From: Desulfobacteraceae bacterium
Lineage (GTDB): Bacteria > Desulfobacterota > Desulfobacteria > Desulfobacterales > ETH-SRB1
Assembly: GCA_030638305.1 (NCBI GenBank)
Contig: DAOWEW010000052.1
Location: 1 to 14,370, forward strand
Direction of reading: 5' to 3'
Length of the DNA: 14,370 nucleotides
Each line of letters starts with the position of its first letter. Position 1 is the stretch's first letter. This document shows, in pieces, positions 8,326 to 14,370 of this stretch. The notes beneath the pieces were generated by a model. That model was not told where the DNA came from. It did no database searches and was given only the letters and a program-made list of their open reading frames with translations. A program made the translations under genes and the position numbers.

Positions 8326-8486
8326 ATTACTTTGACAGTATTTCTAAATTATAGCTTGAAAGTTCGCCCCAAAAGCGCTAAGTTTATTCTTTTTTTTGTT
8401 ATGTTCAAAAATTTACAGGGTGGAAAAGTATTGAAAAAAATTACGACCTGCCAAAAATATATAGGAACGTGGACGAATTAACTTCC
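8252..8486. repeat. Long-range 25-bp inverted repeat
   Basis: Positions 8252-8276 and 8462-8486 are inverted copies matching at 23 of 25 positions, with an uninterrupted 16-bp core (ttcgtccacgttccta at 8261-8276 and its complement at 8462-8477). The interior is 185 bp of AT-rich DNA without a gene. The left arm lies inside the smaller palindromic element and the right arm lies outside it, about 50 bp before the PilZ start. It may be a decayed inverted partial copy of the same element, or the ends of another small element. Confidence 0.7.
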
Positions 8487-8538
8487 ACAAATAGGTGCAT
8501 AGATTTGGGTCGAAGAACTAATGGGGAGAAATAGTTGC

Positions 8539-9705
8539 ATGATGCATGATGAGCATTTCATGGAAAAAAGACGTGAGTACAGAATTCCGTTAGCAATACC
8601 GGCCACCTTTTCCAGTACCAACGTGAAAGGGTCTTTTAAGGGTTGCATAGAAAACATAAGCCCCAATGGAGCCCTTGCCAACGTAACTGCCTGTTTGTCC
8701 AAAAACACTTCTTTAAAACTCTTTTTTGATGTTCCTGAAACAGGAGAACGGGTTGAAACTGAGGGGGCGGTGAGGTGGTATAAAAAGAACGGAACCTGCC
8801 GTTTAGGAATACTATTCCAGAAGAAGCTTTCTATTAACCCGTCTTTATATAAAAAAGCGGCAAGGTTTTATCCCGAGCCTCAGAGTATGATAAAAATGTC
8901 TGCCGGTTATTCTGACAAGCGGATGGATTTGCTTCAAAAAAGTATAACAGCCTCCCAACACCTTACATATTTAGGGGCCATATCCCTGATATTTTCTGAG
9001 TCGATTAATATACTCTTTTCTCAGCTTGCAGGACAACTCGGATTAAGTTTACTCCGGTTTGAAAAGCTTTACAAACAGATGGAAAAATTTCCGGTTGATC
9101 CGGAATTGAAAACTAGGGCAGGGGATGCAATATCTGCTTTAGACTTTGTCTCCGGCAAGTTTAATGAGATTTCAACCGTTTTTGGATCTTTAAAGAAAAA
9201 ACACGATGCAGATATGGCAAAATCTGAGTACCATATAGATCTAACTCGTATAATAGAGAATAAGATCAATTTTTTGCAGGATATTACAATAAAATTAACC
9301 AATAAAAAATGTAATATTCATTATCTGCCGAAAAAAGATTTGCCATTGATTGACGGCCGATACTCTGATTTTGCACAGAGTATGGACTTTTTGTTACTTT
9401 ATTCATATCAGTCAATACTGTTTGGTAATTGTACTGAAATAACCGTGCAAAGTATGATTCAGAACCAGACGATTCGGATAGATTTTTTTAATAATGGATC
9501 AAAAATACTTAAAGAAGATGATACGGTGATAGACCGCATAGACTGCGATTTTGTGGATCAATTGACCGATAGGGATATGAATAATATATTAGGATTATAT
9601 TATTCATTAGTTCCTTTAGAAAAATATAAGGCTACTATTGTTGTGCACAGTGAATCCGGCAACAATATTATATCGTTGTACATTCCGGTGACAGGTGGTA
9701 GGTGA
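8539..9705 (+). CDS. PilZ-domain protein with C-terminal degenerate histidine-kinase-like module
   Basis: 388 residues from the chosen start. The N-terminus is a PilZ domain (about 8-100) with the c-di-GMP motifs RREYR (Arg11, Arg12, Arg15) and NISPNG (Asn39, Ser41, Gly44). The rest resembles a histidine kinase core without its catalytic residues. An H-box-like SESINIL puts Ser153 at the place of the phospho-His. DLTRIIENKINFL and DLPLIDG match the lead-in to the ATPase domain. The N-box position carries Tyr288 (FLLLYSYQS), the G1 box reads NNGSKI instead of DNGxGI, and the end matches the final strands (VVHSESGNNIISLYIPV). The likely role is a c-di-GMP-responsive scaffold or regulator for the polysaccharide system. 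The ATG at 8539 has GGGGAG about 10 nt upstream; 8521 and 8560 are alternatives. The stop lies inside a repeat. Confidence 0.8.
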   Translation: MMHDEHFMEKRREYRIPLAIPATFSSTNVKGSFKGCIENISPNGALANVTACLSKNTSLKLFFDVPETGERVETEGAVRWYKKNGTCRLGILFQKKLSINPSLYKKAARFYPEPQSMIKMSAGYSDKRMDLLQKSITASQHLTYLGAISLIFSESINILFSQLAGQLGLSLLRFEKLYKQMEKFPVDPELKTRAGDAISALDFVSGKFNEISTVFGSLKKKHDADMAKSEYHIDLTRIIENKINFLQDITIKLTNKKCNIHYLPKKDLPLIDGRYSDFAQSMDFLLLYSYQSILFGNCTEITVQSMIQNQTIRIDFFNNGSKILKEDDTVIDRIDCDFVDQLTDRDMNNILGLYYSLVPLEKYKATIVVHSESGNNIISLYIPVTGGR

Positions 9706-9726
9706 TAGCTTATAGGTGGTAGGTGA
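9693..9726 (+). repeat. AGGTGGTAGSTGATAGCT-type intergenic repeat, copy 2
   Basis: aggtggtaggtga occurs perfectly twice, at 9693-9705 and 9714-9726, a 21-bp period. Related caggtg fragments follow. The first unit contains the TGA stop of the PilZ gene and encodes its last residues (GGR). Positions 9693-9710 match the repeat at the kinase gene end (2314-2331, opposite strand) at 17 of 18 bases. Confidence 0.65.
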
Positions 9727-9775
9727 CAGGTGTTTAACAGGTAACCGGCAACAAACTAAGGAGATAGTTTTTATA

Positions 9776-12196
9776 ATGATATCAGGATATTGTAATGATA
9801 ACTTTTTCGGAAGACTTTATATGGTTTCTCTTTGTGTTGTGATGCTTGTTTTCTTGTTTGGCGGTTGTGCAAGTAAAGAAGAAAAGATGCAAAACCATAT
9901 GAGCAAGGCGGAAAAATATATTCAGGATAGCCGGTTTAAGGAGGCGATGATTGAGCTGAAAAATGTGATTCAGCTTGATCCGGAATACGCGGATGGTCAC
10001 TATCGGCTGGGTGAAGTGTATCTGAAGATGAAAAAAGTCAGGGATGCCTTTCAGGAGTTCTACAAGACCGCGGATATTCAACCCGGCTACACCAAGGCAC
10101 AATTAAAGCTTGCGGAATTCTATATTCTGGGAAAAAAGTTTAAGGAGGCCGGAGAAAGGGCAAAAATTGTGCTGCAGGCTGAACCGGACAATATTGAGGG
10201 GTTATTGATCATGGCGCAGATCCTTGCCCTTGATGGGAAGTTTGGAGAGGCTATTGAACAAGTTGAAAAAGCAATATCTCTTGACCCTGAAAATGAAAAT
10301 TCTCATTTATTATTGGGCAAATTTCTGACAGCTTCCAAAGAGTATAAAAAGGCGGAAGTATCATTTTTAAAAGCTGTGGAAGTTGATTCCAGGGCACCTC
10401 GTGCACTATATGAGCTGGTAAATTTTTATACCATCCAAAAGGAGCTGGATAAGGCCGAAAAAACGATTCGCGGGATCATTCAGCTATTTTCAGATAACCC
10501 GCTGCACAACTTAAATCTTGCAAGGTTCTATTCGGCGATCAAGAAATTTAATCAGTCTGAAGAACAGTTCCATGAAGCGATTCAAAAGGCCCCGAAAAAT
10601 TTACTTTATTTGATTGAGTTGGGGAAATTTTATCTGGCCCGTAAACAGCCCGAAAAAGCCGAATCAATGTTTGTCAAGGCGACTGTAGTTGCACCTGCGA
10701 AAGTAGAGCCGCTTTTAATTCTGGCAAACTTTTATACTGTAAAACGCGAAATGGAAAAAGCGATAAAGTTTCTGCAAAAAGGGGTTGAGATCGCTCCTGA
10801 GGATTTAAGAGTTCGAAGGGCTCTGGCTTCTATATATTTTGAAAAAGGGGATATCGAAAAAGCGGAAAGTTCCGTTCAGGAGATTTTGGGCAAAAATCAG
10901 GGCGATGACTATGCTCGACTTTTAAAGAGCAGGCTGTTACTTAAAAAACGTGATTATCGGGCTGCTCTAAGTGTGTTGGAAAAGGTGATTAAGGACGTGC
11001 CCGAATCCGGAGAAGTCCATTTTTATCAAGCGTTGGCCCATCTTGGATTGGGAAATGATCAGTCAGGCAAGGCGAGTCTGGAGAAGGCGATAAAAAAGGC
11101 CCCCAAGTTTGTGAAGGCACGGCTGTTAATAACCGAAATACTGATACGAGAGAATGAGCTGGACAGAGCGGAAAAGGAGTGTGCGGAAGTCCTTAAGGTC
11201 AGTTCGAAAAATTTAAGAGCAAATCTTCTGTGGGGGCAGATAAACATAGCACAAAAACGATATAAAGAGGCAGAAACAGCTTTTAAAAAGGTTGTTGAAT
11301 ATGTGCCTCTTAGTAGCGCCGGATATTTTGCGCTGGGAGCGTTGTACCGTATTCAAGGAGACATGAAGAAATCTCTTGACCAGTATCAACGTGCGCTGGA
11401 AAGAGAGCCTGCCTCGGCGCAAAGCATGCGGAATATTATGTCCATCTATCTGGCAGAAAAACAGCCTGAGAAGGCATTTGCCTTTTGCCGGGATCAAATC
11501 AAGGCACACAAAGATAATCCACGGCTTCTATCATTCTTATACAGTCAACAGGGCAACATCTATCTTTTTAAGCAGGACGTTAAAAAGGCTGAAGAGTCAT
11601 TCAATGCCGCTATCGACCAGGAGCCTGAGATGCTGGCCAATTATGAGGCCATGGCACGAATTTATTTAGCCACAAACAGAATGGATAAGGCGATAAAGAA
11701 ATATCAGGAAATTCATGCCAGGCAGGCGAAATTTTTACCGGCTATTATGAGTCTCGGCGTTTTGCATCAGGCGAAAAATGATTATGAGACGGCTGAAAAA
11801 TTCTACCGGAAGGCGTTGGACATTAAACCCGATTACGCACCAGCCGCAAACAACCTGGCGTGGCTCATGATTGAGCAGGGAGGCAATATTGATAAAGCGC
11901 TTTCTTTGGCCCAGATGGCAAAAGAAAAATTTCCTGATAATCCGGGTATTGCTGATACTCTGGGATGGGCTTTTTTTCACAAAAACGCCTTTTTGAGTGC
12001 CATATCTCAGTTTGAAGAAGCTCTTGAGAAAATGCCGCAAGACCCGACAGTGCATTTCCATCTTGGAATGACCTATTTCAAGAAAGGAGACACTGAAAAG
12101 GCCAAACAGGAGTTAAAGAAAGCGCTTCAATTGAATCCTGATTTTCCTGAAAACGAAAAAGCAAAAAAGATTATTGAGGGATTGGGGGATGATTAG
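9776..12196 (+). CDS. prsT: PEP-CTERM system TPR-repeat lipoprotein (PrsT-like)
   Basis: 806 residues from the ATG at 9776, which has AAGGAG at 9758-9763. An upstream GTG at 9716 is in frame but lies in repeat DNA and is rejected; Met16 (9821) is another possible start. A lipoprotein signal ends in LFGGC, with Cys31 as lipidation site and Ala at +2, predicting outer-membrane sorting. Everything after is tetratricopeptide repeats of about 34 residues, with room for roughly 22 (for example AEKYIQDSRFKEAMIELKNV and AEKFYRKALDIKPDYAPAAN). The size and make-up match the exosortase-linked TPR lipoprotein family (TIGR02917). It is expected to serve as a periplasmic scaffold for polymer export or assembly; its exact biochemical role is not known to me. 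Its last codons overlap the convergent acyltransferase gene by 26 bp. Confidence 0.9.
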   Translation: MISGYCNDNFFGRLYMVSLCVVMLVFLFGGCASKEEKMQNHMSKAEKYIQDSRFKEAMIELKNVIQLDPEYADGHYRLGEVYLKMKKVRDAFQEFYKTADIQPGYTKAQLKLAEFYILGKKFKEAGERAKIVLQAEPDNIEGLLIMAQILALDGKFGEAIEQVEKAISLDPENENSHLLLGKFLTASKEYKKAEVSFLKAVEVDSRAPRALYELVNFYTIQKELDKAEKTIRGIIQLFSDNPLHNLNLARFYSAIKKFNQSEEQFHEAIQKAPKNLLYLIELGKFYLARKQPEKAESMFVKATVVAPAKVEPLLILANFYTVKREMEKAIKFLQKGVEIAPEDLRVRRALASIYFEKGDIEKAESSVQEILGKNQGDDYARLLKSRLLLKKRDYRAALSVLEKVIKDVPESGEVHFYQALAHLGLGNDQSGKASLEKAIKKAPKFVKARLLITEILIRENELDRAEKECAEVLKVSSKNLRANLLWGQINIAQKRYKEAETAFKKVVEYVPLSSAGYFALGALYRIQGDMKKSLDQYQRALEREPASAQSMRNIMSIYLAEKQPEKAFAFCRDQIKAHKDNPRLLSFLYSQQGNIYLFKQDVKKAEESFNAAIDQEPEMLANYEAMARIYLATNRMDKAIKKYQEIHARQAKFLPAIMSLGVLHQAKNDYETAEKFYRKALDIKPDYAPAANNLAWLMIEQGGNIDKALSLAQMAKEKFPDNPGIADTLGWAFFHKNAFLSAISQFEEALEKMPQDPTVHFHLGMTYFKKGDTEKAKQELKKALQLNPDFPENEKAKKIIEGLGDD

Positions 12197-12926
12197 GATG
12201 ATATTGTTTTTCTAATCCCATTAACAGCATACCTATAAATTCCGGTTTTTCTTTTATAAGTTTTTGCTCTATATCTAAAATAATACCAAGATATGGCGCG
12301 CGGGTTCCATGATATTGAATTGGTTCACCGATTTGATAAAATATAAATCCATATTTTTTCAGTGCATGGAACAATTTTTTTTCTGTGATCATATACCAGT
12401 GAGTAATACCCATTCTTTTGCTTGCATGATATAATATCTGGTAAAGGCCAAGTATAATTACAGGTTTTTTTCTTTTCTGCTGTTGATCAGATGCGGGCAT
12501 TTTATCCGGCAATATACCCCCTTCTGATTTTTTTATATAAGACTCCACTCCAAATTGGCCATCCTCTTTTCGCCTGCGAAAATTCCTGCTCACAGCGAGA
12601 CGCGATATCTCTGCAATCTTATCCGGAGAAGGTTTATCACCTATAAATTTCGTCTTTACCGCATGTTCAATCGGAAACCCCTTTTCTGAGTTAAGTACCA
12701 GTCTTACAGTGCCTATAACCTCATCATTGTTATCTAATGCTACAAAATGAATTGAATTTTCATCATATTTGTCCTTTTCATACCCATCCGGATGATCTTC
12801 CTTTTTTTCAAATCCAAATTCTTCCGCATATACCTTATATCGCAATTGATAAATAGTGTTTTTAAGATCTTTGGAATCAGCCTGGATAAATTTAAAATTT
12901 TCAAAAGATAACTCAAAAGATAACAT
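12171..12926 (-). CDS. PEP-CTERM/exosortase-associated acyltransferase (LuxI/GNAT-like)
   Basis: The 251-residue protein has the fold signature of autoinducer-synthase-like N-acyltransferases. Arg29 lies in YQLRYKVYAEEFGFE, Arg75 in GTVRLVL, and the pair Glu106/Arg109 in AEISRLAVSR, matching the ExxR and other conserved sites of LuxI proteins. The C-terminal motif YHGTRAPYLG is typical of the exosortase-associated family (TIGR03694-like). The substrate is unknown in this family; it may acylate an amine or sugar rather than make a homoserine lactone. The start has an excellent AGGAGG site 6-7 nt upstream, formed across the stop codon of the acyl-CoA synthetase gene 10 bp before it, so the two are co-transcribed. 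Its 3' end overlaps prsT tail to tail. Confidence 0.9.
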   Translation of the reverse strand: MLSFELSFENFKFIQADSKDLKNTIYQLRYKVYAEEFGFEKKEDHPDGYEKDKYDENSIHFVALDNNDEVIGTVRLVLNSEKGFPIEHAVKTKFIGDKPSPDKIAEISRLAVSRNFRRRKEDGQFGVESYIKKSEGGILPDKMPASDQQQKRKKPVIILGLYQILYHASKRMGITHWYMITEKKLFHALKKYGFIFYQIGEPIQYHGTRAPYLGIILDIEQKLIKEKPEFIGMLLMGLEKQYHPNHPPIPQ

Positions 12927-12936
12927 CTGATACCTC

Positions 12937-14370
12937 CTATCGTTCTTCAGGCAAACCGATTTTCAGCATTTCAGCTTTGAGATCTTTCCTTGCAATCTTA
13001 CCAATATTGGTTTTGGGAAGTTCTTTTCTGAATTCAATCTCAGTTGGAAGCTTGTATCTGGATAGCCTGGGCTTGCAAAATTCTATCAGCTCTTTTGCTG
13101 TCGCACTTTCACCTTTTTTTAATACAACAAAGACCTTTGCTGCTTCTCCCCTGCTTAGATGCGGAATTCCGATACAACAAGCTTCCTGAACTTTTGGATT
13201 TTCATAAAACACCTCTTCAATATCGCGTGGATACACGTTGAACCCACCGGATATGATCATGTCTTTTTTCCGATCTACAATATAAAAGTACCCTTCTTCA
13301 TCCATTTTAGCGATATCTCCGGTATGCAGCCAGCCGTCTTTCAATGTTTGCGCTGTTTCTTCAGGCTTGCCCCAATAGCCATTCATAACCTGCGGCCCTT
13401 TAATAACAAGCTCACCGGTTTCACCGGCAGGGATTTCTGTATTACTATCATTCAGGTCAACTATTTTACATTTTGTGTTTGGAACAGGAAGTCCAATGCT
13501 TCCAACTTTTCGTTTGCTGCCGCCAAAAGGGTTTATATGAGTTATCGGTGAAGCTTCTGTCAAGCCGAACCCTTCTACAACTATAGCTCCTGTTTTGTTC
13601 TCGAAATTCCTTATAACTTCAACCGGAATAGGAGCGCTTCCTGAAAAACACCCTTTAATACAGGTCATATCTGTCTTATTAATATCAGGATGATTCAGCA
13701 TACCAATAATCATGGTTGGAACAAAGGGAACAATGGTGGGTTTGAATTTTCTTATGGTTTCAAGTAAGGCTGCCGGATGAGGCTTTGGAACAAGCACGTT
13801 CGGCCATCCCATAAATATTGCCCAGTTCATTGCGGCTGAAAGACCAAATACATGAAAGAACGGAAGACATCCTAACATGATTTCATCACTTTTACTGAAT
13901 TCCGGAAACCATGATGCTATCTGCTGAACCTGTATACTCAGGTTGCTGTGCGACAGCATAACGCCTTTTGAAATTCCGGTCGTGCCGCCAGTATACTGGT
14001 ACATTGCAATATCATCAATAGATAGCTTAACATCCGGCAATTTGGGAGAATATCTATTCAGGACTTCTTTCCATCGGTAAACATTTCTGTAAGGACTCAC
14101 ATCTGCTGCCAGTTTTTTCTTTTTAGCCACAAACTTAAACAATAAGTTTTTGGCAAATGGCAGATAATCACCAATAGAAGTATAAACTATTTGCTTTATA
14201 GTTGTTTCAGGCCGAAGAGTGATCATTCGATCAGCAAGCAAATCAAGAGTGATCAAAACTTTTGCGCCGGCATCATTGAATTGATGATTCAGTTCGCGGT
14301 CTGAATACATAGGGTTGTTCATAACCACTATACCACCAAGCTTTAATATGGCATAGTAACTGACGACGCA
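12937..14370 (-). CDS. Long-chain acyl-CoA synthetase (FadD-like), N-terminus beyond window
   Basis: 477 residues are visible and the frame is still open at the right edge, so the gene is cut there. An apparent GTG start at 14328 is internal, since the codons before it read YYAILKLGGI, a normal FadD segment preceding NPMY. By comparison with FadD, roughly 80-100 residues are missing. The adenylate-forming motifs are all present: the AMP-binding loop YTGGTTGISKG (visible residues about 126-136), GFGLTEASP, HTGDI, DRKKDMIISGGFNVYP and the C-terminal catalytic lysine region LPKTNIGKIARKDL. The enzyme activates a fatty acid via acyl-AMP to acyl-CoA. It lies 10 bp before a LuxI-like acyltransferase and could feed it acyl donors. 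That coupling is inference; a general fatty-acid degradation role is possible. Confidence 0.92.
   Translation of the reverse strand, partial: CVVSYYAILKLGGIVVMNNPMYSDRELNHQFNDAGAKVLITLDLLADRMITLRPETTIKQIVYTSIGDYLPFAKNLLFKFVAKKKKLAADVSPYRNVYRWKEVLNRYSPKLPDVKLSIDDIAMYQYTGGTTGISKGVMLSHSNLSIQVQQIASWFPEFSKSDEIMLGCLPFFHVFGLSAAMNWAIFMGWPNVLVPKPHPAALLETIRKFKPTIVPFVPTMIIGMLNHPDINKTDMTCIKGCFSGSAPIPVEVIRNFENKTGAIVVEGFGLTEASPITHINPFGGSKRKVGSIGLPVPNTKCKIVDLNDSNTEIPAGETGELVIKGPQVMNGYWGKPEETAQTLKDGWLHTGDIAKMDEEGYFYIVDRKKDMIISGGFNVYPRDIEEVFYENPKVQEACCIGIPHLSRGEAAKVFVVLKKGESATAKELIEFCKPRLSRYKLPTEIEFRKELPKTNIGKIARKDLKAEMLKIGLPEER

Larger units (their letters stand above)
7741..8520. other. AT-rich divergent intergenic region with repeats
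   Basis: This is a 780-bp spacer between the leftward regulator operon and the rightward PilZ gene. From 7741 to about 8198 it is strongly AT-rich; I see no supported gene, RNA or consensus promoter there, only short open frames without coding character. From 8199 to 8486 it is filled with repeat structures annotated separately. The promoters of both divergent units should lie here, but none could be assigned with confidence. Confidence 0.6.

Noticed and set aside
8332..8337. TTGACA as a -35 box for the PilZ gene
   Set aside because: No acceptable -10 box lies 16-18 bp downstream; the nearest TATA-like bases are too close, and the site borders the palindromic element.
9716..9775. GTG start for the TPR lipoprotein
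   Set aside because: The codons run through repeat DNA, push the lipobox deep into the protein and lack a ribosome site; the ATG at 9776 has AAGGAG upstream.
12171..12926. Calling the acyltransferase a homoserine-lactone synthase (luxI)
   Set aside because: The catalytic-type residues are shared, but the C-terminal motifs and neighbours fit the exosortase-associated family, and no LuxR-type receptor is nearby.
13159..13551. 130-codon open frame antisense to the acyl-CoA synthetase gene
   Set aside because: It overlaps conserved adenylation motifs on the other strand and has no recognisable domain or ribosome site.
14326..14328. GTG as the true start of the acyl-CoA synthetase
   Set aside because: The frame stays open to the window edge and the upstream codons encode a normal FadD segment, so the gene continues outside.

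Overview
This window looks like part of an exopolysaccharide/exosortase (XrtA, PEP-CTERM) locus from a Gram-negative bacterium. It is most likely a member of the Desulfobacterota (Desulfobacterales-like deltaproteobacteria). The reasons are the combination of a PEP-CTERM-type TPR lipoprotein (PrsT-like), a LuxI-related PEP-CTERM-associated acyltransferase, a Wzz-like/BY-kinase pair, sigma-54 activators, moderate-to-low GC and short dispersed intergenic repeats. The lineage is an inference; no rRNA or other phylogenetic marker is present. The exosortase, its PEP-CTERM substrates and most glycosyltransferases are not in the window.

Left arm (1-7740, all minus strand). Reading in the direction of transcription: a stand-alone receiver protein; a receiver-less sigma-54 activator; a 313-bp spacer with a consensus -24/-12 promoter and an upstream inverted repeat; a second sigma-54 activator with a degenerate receiver domain; a polysaccharide co-polymerase (4-bp overlap with the activator); a BY-type tyrosine kinase (1-bp gap); a periplasmic/outer-membrane polysaccharide export protein; an outer-membrane beta-barrel; and the start of galE. 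The inferred logic is that the regulators act on a sigma-54 promoter to express the export machinery and a UDP-sugar epimerase.

Centre (7741-8520). A gene-free, AT-rich, 780-bp spacer lies between the two divergent arms. Its first ~460 bp show nothing I can name. The rest holds a 20-bp tandem duplication, a ~94-bp MITE-like element with ~19-bp terminal inverted repeats and TA at both ends, and a 25-bp inverted repeat that interlocks with it.

Right arm (8521-12196, plus strand). A PilZ protein is fused to what appears to be a histidine-kinase-like module in which every catalytic box I can align is altered, followed by the large PrsT-like TPR lipoprotein. From the right edge (12171-14370, minus strand) comes a FadD-like acyl-CoA synthetase (start lost beyond the edge) and a LuxI-like acyltransferase. 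The acyltransferase overlaps the end of prsT tail-to-tail by 26 bp.

The most noteworthy observations are the PilZ-pseudokinase fusion, the receiver with Glu at the phospho-acceptor site beside a consensus sigma-54 promoter, the separate receiver plus receiver-less activator pair, and the small repeat elements, including one repeat type that ends two unrelated genes.
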